DNA of 64,000 nt from Symbiodinium natans (Eukaryota; Sar; Dinophyceae; Suessiales; Symbiodiniaceae). Both the position numbers and the translations under genes were made by a program. The stretch lies in the NCBI GenBank assembly GCA_905221605.1, contig CAJNDS010002192.1:1-64000 (forward strand), read 5' to 3'. Under the pieces are notes generated by a model. That model worked only from the letters and a program-made list of their open reading frames with translations, ran no database searches and had not been told where the DNA came from. Shown one piece after another: positions 1 to 13,636 of the stretch (its first letter is position 1; each line of letters begins with the position of its first letter).

Positions 1-1
1 A

Positions 2-88
2 GCGGGTACCCGTTTGTTTTTTGGCGCTTCTTTCAACCTTCTTGAGGCCATGCCCTGGTGGCTGAAGCAAATCCCTGTGAACTCTTAA
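2..88 (+). CDS. possible 3' end of a gene, cut by the window edge
   Basis: Frame 2 of the plus strand is open from the first base and ends at TAA (86-88), giving 28 residues ending in PWWLKQIPVNS. The composition (LLEAMPWWLKQ) reads like protein, but the piece is very short and there is no start or homology to judge. It could equally be a chance open frame. Confidence 0.15.
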   Translation, partial: AGTRLFFGASFNLLEAMPWWLKQIPVNS

Positions 89-952
89 GCGTTTAAATTT
101 TCATCTTCGCCGCAGCCAGTGCCGCAAAGCTGCTAACCGACCCTCCGGCACTTGCATGCTCGTAGGATGTGGTATTGGGAAGTGCACGTACGAAGGTCGC
201 AGTGAACAAATCCCACACCTGCTCACGACTGATGCACGTGGAGTAGGTTGCAAACCGACCAGCGAGATGGCACTTGCTGTCTAGGGTTGTATATCGTCAA
301 GGATCACCATGAACTGTAGGACGCGCCTTCTAACGAACTAGCATAAAATCTCGTGATTACTACTTTTCTTGTGAGTGCCAGACCCTCCTAGATTCCTAAA
401 CCCCATGCAACCGGAGCTTTGCGGCATAAGGCCGATATGGTGGCCGATATGGCCGGTTTCCGGAGCACTTCATTTGAAGGACACCAGTGCCATATAGGCC
501 GTCACACATGACCGTATGAATCTCCTGTAAAAGAACGGCGCAGGGCAGCATCTGCGAAACAAACTTCAGGTTTTTTGTATTTGGGATTTCGGGTTGGCGG
601 GATGGTGGACAGCGAGCTTTGAGCGAGCTGGCCCTGTTTCGCAGCTGCCGGGGAATTTGTTGCGCTCACTATCAAATGCGAAGCTACGGCCATGATGGAG
701 ACACAAGAGACTAGCATGTTGTGCGAAAGCACGAGCTCGATCAAAGCGACTTGCGAGGGATACTCCGTTCCTCATACCCTCCGCGATTGGTTTTTAGGGT
801 TGAGGGGTTCAGCGCTTTGGGATTTTAGGAATTTCGCGCGGAGGTAAGGGGTCTCTTCCGCGCCATGTGGCAGGCGGGTCGCTCCTGCTGCTAATTCGTT
901 ATCGCTAGCAAATCCTACACCTAGGCTTCGGCGCTGTTGAGGAGCATGATTT

Positions 953-1048
953 GGGATGTTCCCCTTATACTAACAGCTCCTTCATCGGGATTATAATTGG
1001 GGGGTACTGTAATCCCATTAAGGACTGTTAGTATAAGGGGAACATTCC
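953..1048. mobile_element. MITE-like foldback element, family A copy 1
   Basis: About 96 bp bounded by near-perfect terminal inverted repeats. The left arm starts GGGATGTTCCCCTTATACTA and the right arm is its reverse complement, with one difference near the tip. The two arms leave only about 25 bp of centre, so the whole element can fold into one hairpin. Related copies lie at 24181-24278 and 52116-52217. It has no coding capacity. A transposase source is not visible in the window. Confidence 0.75.
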
Positions 1049-2178
1049 TAGGCATGATGGTCTTGATAGTGGTGCCTAACTTGCCAAACCCTTAAAGCCA
1101 AGCCCCCGGCTGTCAGCACAACAACTTACTACAGAAGCGTGCGCGCTTCACAACGCCAGAGCTCCGCTTGGCCTCGAGTCACACGTACTGAGGTGAGTGT
1201 CTTAAGTTTCAGGGTTTTTGGGAATTAAGGCTGACTAGGTTTGATCGCAGCTTTCGTAGCTGCCATCATGGCCGAGTTGACAGCCACAAAGCCTTGACCC
1301 CAGCAGCTTCATGTGTGCATGATGTTTCGAGAATTGTGATGATGCACTGTTCGCAGATCATCGGTTACATTGTAGGGTCAGCTCGGGTGCCCCCTTTTTC
1401 AGCTAGTCCAATGGGAGGCAGATGGAGCCCAGGATTCGCAGGAGGGTCACTGCAAAGCTCATGATTGCCGCGAGCTCTGGGGCCAGACCCAGCTCACAGA
1501 CCAGGGCCTTGAAGGCTTAGGGGTCTGGGATGGCGGCTGCGGATCGGCTGAGGCCCCGGGCGCGAAGGCCACACACCGAACCTGCGTGGAGGTGGCCAGG
1601 GTTTACATAGAGGTTTAGAGGCGACTGAGATCGTCTGCAAGACACCTGGACCAAGCTCAGCTAAAAGCTGAGGATCCTTGATGATTTGGCGTTTGCGGTA
1701 GGGTTTGTAGAGTGTTGAAGTCTTTAGGACTGTGTTGGCCAAAGCCCCAGTACTGTAACTCTAAACGCCGGAACCTGCGCAGCCCTCAAACAACTAAGAG
1801 CAGCTGCAAGGGTGCGAAATTCCAAGTATTTCATCAAGGTTGCAGTTCCAGTATAGGCCACTTTGAGTGCAATGCTACCAGTTCCTATATACCATATACC
1901 TCTGAACCTTCACGAACGTAACCTAGGCTCCCGGACCCACTGGTTGTGACCAGTGACGCTGCGCAGGCAGTCTCCTAGCAGAAAGCGCAGCCTTAACCCC
2001 TAAATGCCGACGCCCTTCATGTCCATCACAGTGGCTCTCGGTGCGCTCTTTGCAGGTTTTGGGGGGCTGCGAAGTCCCGACATTCTGGAAGCTTGAGGCA
2101 CTGGAAGGCTTGGCGGTAGCTCCAATCAGAGGCCATCAGTCTGACCCCAGTCCGTGAGCCAAAACAACCCCCCTAAAC

Positions 2179-2404
2179 TCTAAACCCTAAACCCTCAACC
2201 CCCAACCCCAGACCCTAAACCTTAAACCCTCCGCCCACTTTTAGTGCCCCCAAGTCTGGGAGCCCCCGGCCGCTGGAGAGGCTCCAGACCTTTGCGCAGG
2301 CATCCTTGGAAGCGGTGGCCACCTCCGAGGGCTTTTTCATTTGGGGGCGGTTTAGGGTTTAGGGTGTAGGGTGTAGGGTGTAGGGTTTAGGGTTGCGGGT
2401 TTAG
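2179..2404. repeat. degenerate telomere-like heptamer tracts
   Basis: CCCTAAA-type heptamers (about 2179-2233) are followed about 120 bp later by the opposite orientation TTTAGGG with TGTAGGG variants (about 2350-2404). The two blocks therefore face each other. They are short and decayed, unlike the perfect block at 61951-62219. Confidence 0.7.
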
Positions 2405-2409
2405 GGATT

Positions 2410-2500
2410 CTCCGAACTTAGGGGTACCTTATTTGGGGCCCTTATTCTGAAGGAATTCCTACTATATGGGGTCCTTTTTCAGGGTCCCCTATTTTCGTCA
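2410..2500. mobile_element. MITE-like foldback element, family C copy 1 (degenerate)
   Basis: It shares a skeleton with the copies at 17651, 20117, 52443 and 57876: a leading CCGAA.TTAGGGGTACCTT block, GGGGTCCTTAT-type centre, then an inverted end containing AGGGTCCCCT.TTTTCGT. The ends are imperfect inverted repeats. It is non-coding. Confidence 0.5.
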
Positions 2501-5321
2501 ACCTCCATTTCACGCGGAAGTTGTACCCAAGTTGCACAACACAACATCTTGGAACAGACCCGGTTTCCGACCAAGCTTCGTGAACTGCCTTCGTGGGCTT
2601 TCTTCCTCACATAAGGAAGCCACAATCGCCACAATCACCCAACACCTAGCGGCATTTACCCGTCCAAACCCCATCTGCTCAACTTACCAAGCGTGTCGTG
2701 CATCGAGGCTCCTCGCGCGAAGGTCTTGCCAAGCAAGCGCTACACTCTTTACGCTAAACCCTGTTTATACAGTTTGATATACACAAGGATGAACAGATGA
2801 GTTCGTCTGGCTAGTGTCAGGTGCAGAGCGGCGGCAGAAACGAGAATTTCATCGGACAAAAATAGATACGCATGCTGCGTGAGATGCTGCACCTGGTGGG
2901 GACCAAACCCCCCCCAAAACCGCAGGCTAAGCCAGTACGATGTAAAGCCATTCCTCAAGGGTGGGCTGGAGGTCTCTGAGTGGCCAGCATACTTCCCGTC
3001 TGAAGAGAAGCAGGCGTTACCTGGACGGCCCGGAAACCTAAACACCTAAGCTCCGAAGCTTTCCAACCCTAAACCCGAAGCTCTCATGCCTGTTCTCGTG
3101 TCGCATCCGGTCCCTTCGTGCTGTGTCTGCGTGCGTCATGTCGTGTCTTGGCGGTGGCAGGGCGGGTTCTGGACTCGAGCAAGCGTTGCCCTTCGGGTTT
3201 CGTGTTTTAAGGTGAAACGGGCAGGATTTAGGATTTGGAGTTGAACGTCGTGTCGAAATCCTTGTGGTGATCTCCGAAGGGCCACTCGGGCCAAGGTGAA
3301 GTTGATCACTGTGATGCTGGCGTCGCTCGCCGACATGCATCGCTGGCCGAAGCTGCAGATTCAGCCTGAGTGGCCTGTCTAGTCAACAATGCAAGTATGT
3401 CGTCTTGTGTTCAATCTTCAAGCATGGACAGCTTACTCCAGTGCCTGGAATGAAAACACACCTGTCCGGCTGTGCAGTAGTGACAATGAGGTCAGTCACG
3501 GAGTCAGTTGAGGCCGGAGCGGATCCAGTCCGTGTGCCCTCGAAACACCATCAGGCACCTGTGCTTTTTTGGCAGGTTGAGGGTACACCTGAATTGCCTC
3601 CCCTCTCGAGTTGCAGGGTGCCTTTCGGCTTCAGGCCCCTTTCGCATTTGGGGGCGGGGGCGGGGTTGTGCATCAGGCTATGGGCAATCTTGATGGGCCA
3701 CAATTGAGTATCGGACGCACCGGTCGCTGCATCCCACAATAGAGCGTTGCTGTCGCTGACGGAGGTGATGACCTTGGAGCCAGGCTAAGGCCCAAAGAAG
3801 CCAAATCTGTGGAAGTTGGAGCGATCTAAGCGGTACTGTCCAGGTTTAGAGCGGGGCATTAGGATGGGAGGTTTAGGGCAAATCACATGTACGGCCTGTG
3901 ACGCATCGGGCGAGAAGGCGGCGTGTCTCACCCACTCCTGCAGAAAATTGCGCTTTATCTGGGTTCTGGGCTCAGGGTTCTGTCGCTTGGGCCATTCTTG
4001 GCGACATCGAGGTCAGAGTGCAGTAGCAGTGAATACAGAGAGGAAGCCGGTCCAGTTCCTTTATTCCTAGTCTCTTACCCACAGCCGAACACCCGAACCT
4101 GGCCCGCTAATCCCCAATCCTCATCCCCAAGAGCTGGCACCTCGTGACAGAGCGTCTGCTCCAAGCGGCCGTCGTTGAGGCCTCAGCATTGTGACGGATG
4201 GGAACGTGTTTCGGAGTTCGGTTTGGGGTTTTACATTTATTTTCATTTTTTTTTTGGGGGGGGGGAAGGGGAAGTTGGGGGTTGCATGTTGTACGGGTGC
4301 TTTAGAGTCCTTCGGTTTGTAAAGTCCAGACGTTGGGAGGAAGAGGCGTTGACACCTCGCTGCCTATCTCCATCTCTTGCCGTTCTTAGGGTGTTTTTGA
4401 AGCACTCGGGCATGTCAAGACCATCACTTGTGACAGGTCAACTGTGACCACTTCGGGGGGTTGGGGGTGGGGGGCGGGCAGGGTGACGTCCGGGAGACCG
4501 ACACCACAAGAAACACCACCAGCGGGGAGCATGCTTTCCGGTCACAAGTTGCTGCTGTGCCGGTCAGCAGGATGGATTTCGAGGGCCGTACCAACGGACC
4601 CTGCAGGGATTTTAGCACTTTGGATCAAGGACGCGCGGTCACAAGTAACTGGCAGGGAGGTGGTCACAAGTGACTCGCCTGAGGCGGTCGTTACCTCTGC
4701 CGGTTAGGACTGGCGCGCCAGTAGCTTCCTATCCGTAGCTGGCGGCTTCATCTGCCGCTGCAGGGTCCTGTACAATTCTATTGTAGGCGCCCGACTCCAG
4801 AGCTTCGCTGTCCGATCCTGGACTAGCTATTGGTGTTTCTTTTCTCGGAGGCCCGATCCCAGAAACGAGACAAACACGAAAAACGCACGACATGAAGTGA
4901 GCATGTGCGAGGAAGGGGCATTCATGACACCTGTCAACATGGAAGTTACTTACCGGTTCTTGCGTAGAGCCTAGCGGGCCTTCAAAACCGGAAAGCCCCG
5001 CCCCCCCCCCCCCCGCAGGTGTCCTCACTTGCGCTGACCAGTCGACCTCAGATGCCGGTCCGCCCTGTTTCCGCTCTGTCTCCGATGCTCCGTCTCTCAT
5101 TCGCTTCCGGCAAAACCTGAACCTTTTTGCCGGAAATAAGAAGCAACTGACCAAAGTGTCTAACCATGGGGTGCGCATCCCTAATTTTTCTTGCGAACTG
5201 CAAACTTCGGTGGCAGCCATCACTTGGCATGCAGGCCTTCTGCGCCTTTGAGTCTCATCTTGATTTTGGGTGGGGCTTCTTGGTCAGACCTCAGAAGTCC
5301 TGCGAGATTTTCCTTGTGCCC

Positions 5322-6476
5322 ATGAGCTCAAGTAGTAAAGCCGTGGCAAAACTGAAACCAGCTGCCATGCCTCAAGATGAACGGGCAGCCGAGGCACGTG
5401 AATCGTTCGATATGCTGGTTGAGTACACCTCGGCTTGGCTGCTTCCGGGACTCTTGTCCCTAGTCGCCCAAGCTTCAAACTTTGTGTAAACATTGGAACC
5501 CTCATGAGATGACAAGGAAAAAAATGGCAGGAACCGACACGGAGATGTTGGAGCTTCTGACCGAGGCCTGGTATGTGCGAGCAACTCCCCGACCGATGGA
5601 GTTTCCGATGGTCGACAGTCGCCAGGACGGGGTGAAAGGGTACGTCGGAATTTTGGCAGAATGCACGGGAGCTCTCAAAACCAAAGGCCCCCCAAGCTCT
5701 CCCAATGATCTGCGCTTCACAAATAGCATTCGGCAGGTATAAAGCATAACTTCAGAGGCCTCTCCACACCGCGCCCTAGACGCCGTGCCACAATCTACTG
5801 ATGCGGCGAAGCTGCAGCGCTTGTGTGGCCGCAAATAACCTGCCAGACATACATCTTCATCTTTCCAATGTTTTCAAGGTTTTCTTTTGGGGATTCAGGA
5901 TCATTCCGCTTTCCCGCGTTGGGTGCCATGGTGGGTGGTTCAATAGCTCGATCTTTGTCGGCGCTTTCGGAATCGCCAAGAAAAAACTACACAATCGAGA
6001 CATGCTGATCGTGAACAAACGTTGCTCTGAAGGGCTGCTTCTGCATGCTTACTTGTCGCACACTCCTTGCCAAAGCGGCAGGTTCTGTCTTCTATGCTTT
6101 GACCCCAAAATACCGCACTCGCTGTCGCGGTGCAACACCCTCCGTCCAAGAGCATTGCAGCAGGTACGTTTGCCTGACCGACGGGAGCCTAGTTGGTAGA
6201 AGCCATGTCAACAATCTGAACTTCGTGCTTTTAAGCCAATATAAGAAAATCCTGAGAACTGGGATGTGACTCCAGAGTCTATGAACTGGAGTGCACGCGC
6301 AGATGAAGGAACTCCCGTCCGATCTTGAAAGGCCGCTAGCGGAAGCCCATGGGCAGACGCAACATGTGCAATCCGGACATTTAACCCTCGCATCACGGCA
6401 AGCCAACTTGGCGAGGCTTGACATGCACATAAAACGAATCCGCGTAGAACATTCGTGCATTCAAAAACAGTGCTAA
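5322..6476 (+). CDS. candidate spliced gene, unidentified product
   Basis: Several short plus-strand stretches have protein-like composition. One is 5322-5489, starting MSSSSKAVAKLKPAAM and containing DERAAEARESFDMLVEYTSA. Another is 5525-5742, starting MAGTDTEMLELLTEAWYVRA. A third is 6291-6476, ending in a basic helix-like ARLDMHIKRIRVEH. Two of the blocks end at good donor-like sites (CGGCAG|GTATAA near 5734 and GCAGCAG|GTACG near 6162). No domain was recognised and the exon joins are not established. It could be a decayed gene or chance open frames. Confidence 0.22.
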
Positions 6477-9400
6477 CCTTGTTTAAAAAAAGATGAAGTG
6501 CGGCGTTGGTTTTCATTGGCTGCAGCCTGGGCCTGCGGATACAGTCGGACACATTTAAGGGCCTCAATGCTTTACCCTCAAACGGGTTTGGGTGGTTTTG
6601 GGCTCGTGGGTTCATTCCAACGTCCTTGCTGAAGCCTGGAAAGGACCAAACCAATGTAGACCATTTTCCACCAGGCTGAAACTGAAAACAGGTAAGCCCT
6701 CAAGCCAAACCCCCTCCTTGGAGCAGGTGCGCGTAGCATGGTCCCAAATCCTGGCAAGCCACGTTGGTGTATTGTTACTCAAGGGGCCGTGCCCTGAGCA
6801 TCCGCGGACTAAGAAAAACCAAGCTTGACAAGCTGAGTCCCCCGGCCGGATTGTCGCATCATCTGCCGCGGATGCCAGTGTTCGGCCTTTTAAACCGGGG
6901 AGGGGCTGGTTTTGTGCAGTGAAAAGGTTGCTCTTCTTCGGGTTGGGGTGTTGCTGTTTGCTTGGTGCCTGGGGTGTGGGAGTTTTCGATGTTCAGGGCT
7001 TGCAGCGCCTGCCTGGAAAAAAACCCGGGGCACACACTTGATCTACCGCTGGGGTGCCAGCCATCACGCGACCAGGACACGGAGAAGACCTGCTTGCTGT
7101 GCCTTAGGCGAAGATGAGTGAAGAAGAGCGCTGGGGAACCCATTGCCAAAGTTCTCCCCGCACCCCACGAGTTGCTTTCCTTGCAGATCCCCAAAAATCT
7201 CGCTGGGGCTGGAGCCCCATGAGGGTGTCGATGCAATGCCCGTCCGGCACCGTCCATATTCTGATCTGCTTGTCCTGGGGCTCATGTCCATCGTCTGACA
7301 GGACAGCTTTCCACAGACCCAGATCCTAAGTTGAGACCTCAAGGCTCCAAAGCCCAAACACCACCAAGTGCCGTCACAAGAGTCCAAACAGGAGCGCTTT
7401 CGTGGTCGTCGGGTTTTGGATCTGGAGGTTGATATGAGTAATCTGTAACTCTGATGCATGTTATGCCTCTTAGAACCTTTGATAAAAAAACATACGTGTA
7501 TTTATTAAGTCTTGTTGAATGAATGTTTGAGCATGGATTCAAGGATCATTGTGGCGTCTGTCTTGCGGGTTTTCGTCAGCACGGTTGAAACCACTCCATT
7601 CCTTTCCGAAAGCCGCAGCAAGCCCGCCAAAGCCCCCAGCATTCCCCCAACAGGGCCGAACTGGCCCGAATCGCATCCCCGTCGGGTCATGCGAGCACGT
7701 CGCCACAAGGCGGCTGTCAGGAGAGAACGCTACCTGAGAGAGTGGCAGTTTGTGGCGAGCGGATATTTTGAGGTCCTTGTCCGGGATTTAGATTTGCCGG
7801 AGATACAGGAGATATGATAAGTCGTCCTTTCGTTTTCTGTGCCCTTAGAAGTTAACCCTCATAAGCTGTTCACCCTCTGCACCTTCTAAGCCCTAAGCCC
7901 TAAACACTTCTGCCTGCCCAGGCGCTGAGAAAACGGGGCCCTTGTGGCCGAGCAGCGTGGCCAAGCACTCGCCGCTGTCTGCACACCTCAGCAAAGGAAA
8001 GGCAAAACGGCAAAGCGCCCCAAACACCAAAAAAAATGCAAACAACGGAGGGCTTTTCCACGTGCTTCAGGGTGGGTCGTCAAAGGTCAGGGAATGTCTG
8101 CCCAACCCTCAAAAAGTCCATGTGTTAGAGGAGTTTTCGGTGAGAAGCTCTGAGCTTAGGATGCCTCCATGCCTCGATGCCTCACACAATGCCAGCCGGC
8201 GGCCAAATTCTCGCAGTGCGATCTGTGGAGGCCGTCGCCTGGCTCCGAACGCACCAGATGCTTTGGGCTCAGAGACTTCCGGTGGCTTATAAGGCTGGTG
8301 GCTTATGAGGCGTGTTGGGCTGATGTCATGGCTTTTCTGTTTTGTTCATTTCAGGGTTTCTTTTGCTTTCCATGGTCTCTTGGATGCATAAGTCTTTCAG
8401 GGCGTCCAGAGTTTCAGGAGCTCGTAAGGGTGAGTGCTCTCTTTTGGAAGGTGCTGGGCTTGGGCATGATCAGAGGGGTTCAGGAAGAAAGGGCCGCTTC
8501 AACACGCTCCCTTTTGAGCCGGCGGTACCATGTTCAGCCAAGAGGCTAGCAGTTGTCCGTCAGTTGAAAAGCAAAGCCACATGACCTGAAGCTGGGGCCG
8601 TGACAGGAACCATACGTTTGGGTTGTTTGAAGCTGGTCCCTTTTGGAAGTGCCTCATTTGCGACTGCCTCTCCCACTTCAGTTGCAGCTACATTTAGAGG
8701 TCTCATCTCCCTTTTGTGAGTTGAGGCTTGGGACAATGGTTGTTGAGAGGGCGAGAACTGCGAACGCGAAGCACTCACTCGTCGGAGTGTGAACTGAACG
8801 CACGTAGACATAGCCCACGTGTGGAGCATGGGCAGCTTCTCAGCCCAGTGGCTTGGGTGTTGTTTGAGTTAAGTCTGCAAGGTCGAATGGGTTTAGTGCA
8901 CTTTGAAGTGCGGAGGGCCCCAGGCTTTGGGTGAGTACCTGTTGAGACCCTGCACACATGTGTTCTTATATCTGCCGGGGCTTGGGTAACTCTGATCTAC
9001 GTGGGAAGATTGCAGAAGGTTAGCATGCTCAAGGACAAGACCACAACCTTCCAGCGTCAAAAGCAAAAGGGAACACGAAGCAATTGCAGGGCCATGGTGC
9101 TTGCAAGGTTTCTAGTGTAGGGTTCGGTTTCTGGGAACTTTTCGCCGGATGCTGTGTCATGGCTAAGCAGCTGCACGTCGGATGAGGACGTAGCCTTGCT
9201 ACAGTATGATTCCTTTGCCATTGGGAATTCAAGACCCCAGCCTTCAAAACCATCAAAGCCCTGAAGCCTCGCTGTGTGGGGTTTAGGGTAGCTGCTTGTG
9301 GCCCTGGTTGGCATGATGCATTCTTCACACGACTTGTTTCTCATTGCAGAAGGCAACAGCGTGATTTTGGGTGGCTCGGACTGTGACTGTGAAGCAAAGG

Positions 9401-11641
9401 GTGCACTGGCCACAAGCGGGGGATCAACAGGCCACAGCCAAACACATCTTCAAAACCTTCTTCGACTGCAAGAACGACTGACGTGCGCACAATAAAGGGT
9501 CCCGACTTGAAAAATCACTTAACTCACCTGCGGCTACCTTGCTTTGGAAATCTGCGAAAAGTCCCAGCTGTTCGGGGACACTTCCCATTTGTGCCCTGCA
9601 TACACCTCATGCTACTTGCTGGGAAGTGAAAGAAACGGGAGGTAGTCGGACGCAGCGGCAGAATCAGCTGAGGGGTCTTCCTTATGAGAGATACTGCTGT
9701 GAAAGCTGCCTGTGCGGGGGCCCTGATTTCACCAGCGCTTTTGTTCTTCTCATCAAAGCTCTTCCTAAGATAGAAACAAAAACAAACACACTGGGACCAA
9801 AAGTCACGAATAACATTATTCGTGGCCAAAGCAAAGACCCTAAACCGACCTGGTGAGCCCTTACTGTCGAATACTGAAACCAAAACCCAGAGAAGATGGA
9901 GACCCGGATACCTGGTCATCGTGGCCCGAGAACAACTGCATGCGCTCTCCTGCACATGCTGCATCATGTTTCATGTTCCGGGCAAGTATCTGGGCTGAGG
10001 GCGAAACACCTTACGGCCTTCACCTGCAAAGCCTGGAGTTTGAGTGCGCAATAGTCAGTGGTCAACCGAGAAGTCTGAACAACTCTACATGTGCTCCCTG
10101 TTTCTTGGAAGGCTTGTTTTAGTTCTACGGCCTGTAGGGTTTGATGAGGTTTGGCGGCATGGCAGACCCATGTGAGGCCAGAATAGTGCATTGGCCGGCG
10201 GAGAAACCCGCGTCTCCTGACTCGATGCTCCAGAAGGCAGCTGTTGTGTCCGTCGAAGCTGTCGCAAGCACGTCGGAAGGCAGCCAGATCAGCTGCAGTG
10301 AGCAATTGTCACAAAGACCAGCTGCCTTCGAAGCGTTTCAAGGCGCGGTTACAGGACTTCGGGAGTGGGATTGAGATGTTGCTCCAAGCAAGCACTGGAA
10401 AAAGTTCGGCCCAGCTGCTTCGAGGCTCGTCCCCCCAGTGAGGATACAGCAGCCAGCAAGTAAGCGGAATCGAGCAACATAGCCTTGGATGTATCATACT
10501 GCAGAGGAAGAAAGCTCACAACCTGCAAACCCTGTATGTTCCGAGAACGTTGCGTCGCAGGCGGACGCGACAAATCGGGCCCGCCCATTACTCTGGGCCT
10601 TTGAACCCGGGGTTGGTTGCAGTCCACAAAGGCGCAATGCAGGAATACACCATAACACGCTACGGGCAACACCGTCACTTGTGACCACGTGTTTCGAGTC
10701 GCTTGCGACCACGTGGGGCGTGGAAAGTGGTGGGCAGATTGGCAACAAGTCAATTGAATCCATAAAAACCACATGTATCGACTCCAGCCGATAATTTTTG
10801 TGTGAGAGGGGGGGGGGTTGATAACAACGTGGTCGACTGACTCCATAACATCCACATCTAGTGCAGAAGATAACATCCGGGTGAGGGACAACGTGGTCGA
10901 CCACGTCCAAAAGAATCATATGCAGAACAGAAGAGGGAAGAACCATCGTCTGGATGGGGTGGCTTGGGGGGGTGGTGGTGCTTTCCTTTTCAGCCTGGTT
11001 GGATAGGAGTTCTTTTGGGTTTAAGACTTTGTCGGTGCTGCTGGATCTCAGCAGGCCCATCTTACTGAGGGAAGGAAGACGTGGGTATTGTGCCTACAGA
11101 GTTTTGCAGGGTTTTCGCGGGTAACCCCTGAAGAACTTAAAGTTCCCTGGGTCAGACAACAAAGCCTCGGAGAGCTGAAGCAGGTTCAGGAAGGAGCAGA
11201 CAGCGAGCAATCCATGCTGTGGCCTAGCTGTGATTTAAGTATCGACGCGAGGCGCAAGTGACTCAGGTTTACGCGTGACCGGCATGTCAGAAACCGCCAG
11301 CCTCAGGCGAAAGCCTTGGATTGAGCCTGCTGCGTGCTACTTTCCAACAGTCGGCACAGAACAACCCTCAACTGTGCATCTTGCCTGAACATGAAGCCAT
11401 CTAAGGAATCTAAGGCCATCAATGCAGGCACAGCCACCCAGCTTGACCACAACCTTCTGCCGCAGCGAAGCCACGGAATCCTGAGCGGGCCGTGGAACAC
11501 GAAGCCGGGCTTGGGGGCGGTCTCACGGCTCTGAACAAATGCACAGACCTGTCTTCGGCTTTAGGGACAGTGAAAGCACGTAGCAGCGCCAGCAACGTGC
11601 GACTTCGATGAGTGCTCGGCGAGACTCAACTTTACACACGC

Positions 11642-11661
11642 GCACACACACACACACACAC
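11642..11661. repeat. (CA)n microsatellite
   Basis: About ten uninterrupted CA units following a GCGCACAC lead-in. Confidence 0.9.
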
Positions 11662-12039
11662 GGGATTTTCTTCCCGTGTTGAACCAAAGGCGCGGTTACA
11701 GGAAGACGCGCATCGGGCGAATTGCTGGACGAATGGCCAAGACAAACCGGTGTATGATGGGTCAAAGCTCATCGCCTTGAAGGCTTGAAGGCTGATGCGC
11801 TGTACATGCCGTCGGTGCCTTCTTCCTTTCTCCCCAACACATCTCTCACTGCCTCTGCGGCACATCTCAGTTTGTCGGGGGGCAGGGAGCCACCCGGCGT
11901 CAGCGAGAGGCCCCTGGCAAATGACAATGCTCCTTGTTGGCCCTCAGAGTCTTGGTAACACTTTGCGCGCTGGTCCTCACTTGAACTCTGGGACGGTAGG
12001 CTGGCTGCAGCGTAACTGCGGGCGGGTCGCAACCTCACC

Positions 12040-12098
12040 TATCTCTCACCTTCTCTCACCTCACCTCACCTCACCATCCCTCACCTCACCTCACCTCA
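12040..12098. repeat. (CTCAC)n pentamer repeat
   Basis: About eleven CTCAC-type units with two interruptions (TTCT and CAT). Non-coding low-complexity DNA. Confidence 0.8.
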
Positions 12099-12644
12099 CG
12101 GACTTTGTAGGGTGTAGGCCTTGGGGTTCAGGGCGGTTTTGGGGGACTAGGGCCTGACTAGGGTTTGGCGCGACTAGGGGCAAGTCCATATACAACACAT
12201 TCATATGACATGGTTGGGAGACTCGTATCTATCATGGCATACTCATATCTCCTAATTGGGCCAATTGGGCCTTCTGTGCCCAGATTGGGATCTTTCATGT
12301 CTATCTGCTTTATCGCTTGGACCGGTCAGCGGTGACATCGTTCTGCAGAAAGCTCTAGCAAGCGTTTAGCTAAGCAGCATGTTAGTTGCAGCCACAGCCT
12401 CTGATGGAAGGGCTTTCACTGAGCATATCGTTCCGCCGTCCACGGCTGCGTTCACGTGAAGTGTCCATTCACGTGCATCGTCGGAGAACATCAGGGAGCT
12501 GTAGCTGCAAAGGGACTATGGTATAAAGTTGGCTGCAAAAGCAAGCACTATGCGTTTTGGGAGGGAGGTTCCTTTTGTTATGGTTTGGCCTACTGCGTTG
12601 GTTTTTCTTTGAATGCGCAAGAGCTGTGTCATTCTCGACGTTCT

Positions 12645-13636
12645 TCAACAGCAAGGAAAGCACGTATTGGCCTTGAAACCAACAGACAAGGAACCTTGAA
12701 ACATGATGCTTCCTGCGGCAAGATCAGAGCTAGCGTCGCTGCAGCATGCTACAGGTGTTTGAGACGGACGGGAGAACAGAAACCTGTCCGTTGCAGCAGT
12801 TGTAGCAGCTGTAGCACCTTCGGACAATTTTGTCAGAGCCCGGCGAGTAGCTGCAAGCTGTGAAGCAGTCTGCAATTTCACAGAAGCCACACAGAAGCGC
12901 ATAGTCTCAGAAGCTGAAAGAGGCGACTTGGCCCACCTCCGCTAAAGTGAAACGAATTGCGGCTGTGCGCATCTCACAGGCCAAGAACCGCTTGTCTCTG
13001 CCTCGGCAGGCGTCGGTTTGTGTATTCGTTTTGCAGTGTACCGCAACTACTGGTGGATTGAGTGCGGCTGTGGAACGGCACGTGCCTGTTTGCGTGAACT
13101 GCATGATTGGATTCTCTTCTTGAAAAGTCGTACCCAAGTGTTTCAAACATGTCTACTAGTCTTTGCGTGAACGCGGCTGCGGCAAAGATTCTTTCTGAAC
13201 CCTGATTCCCTGCAGCGGCAACTTTTCCATCTACTACATCGTCACAGTTCACTCGCGTTCGCTGCGGTCGTGGGAAGATGTCTTCGCGTGACGTTTTCAA
13301 GGCCAGGCCCTATGTTGATAGGGTTTCGAAACATGTTATTGTCAGAGCATCTTCGCCGTCACGAGTCACGCCTCTGTGTTCTGGTGACCCCGTTGCTCGC
13401 TTGGCATCGTCAGCCGCTACGAAGCATTGGATGAGCTTTCTGACACCACGGTTTCGGGGCTGATCTTCGTCTGGGTGGCCATTTCTAGCTGCCACCAGCT
13501 GCTTCGCTGTGGGGGTGAATGTTTTCATATCGCGGAAGGTCAGGGCTCTCGAAAGGATAAGTTTAAAACACCCCGACCGTCCCACGGTTGAGACTTCTAC
13601 TTGCAGCATGTTCAACGCAAAAAGCTGCAGCAGCAT
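12645..13636 (-). CDS. candidate exon cluster, unidentified product
   Basis: Four adjoining minus-strand open stretches in different frames have protein-like composition: 13636-13310 (for example RKLIQCFVAADDAKRATG), 13300-12974 (for example AAAAFTQRLVDMFETLGYDF), 13146-12907 and 12902-12645 (for example LAATRRALTKLSEGATAA). The first two sit in one frame separated by a single TAG. This could be a spliced gene or a decayed copy. No domain was recognised. Confidence 0.18.

Larger units (their letters stand above)
89..5300. other. no convincing gene; repeat-bearing intergenic DNA
   Basis: No frame on either strand stays open with protein-like composition for more than about 100 codons, apart from a low-complexity 164-codon minus frame at 4729-5223 that crosses a poly-C run and is not believable. 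The stretch holds one MITE-like foldback (953-1048), telomere-like tracts (2179-2404), a second foldback (2410-2500), a T9/G10 run near 4240-4266 and a C14 run near 4990-5003. Confidence 0.5.
6480..12400. other. no confirmed gene; scattered short open frames
   Basis: The plus frame 7512-7817 (with a basic RRVMRARRHKAAVRRERYL patch) and the minus frames 9057-9413 and 9524-9967 have moderately protein-like composition. None has a recognisable domain, and both strands are open in places. A cluster of GTGGTCGAC/CCACGTGG palindromic motifs lies at about 10690-10910. A CA dinucleotide tract is at 11642-11661 and a CTCAC pentamer tract at 12040-12098. Confidence 0.4.
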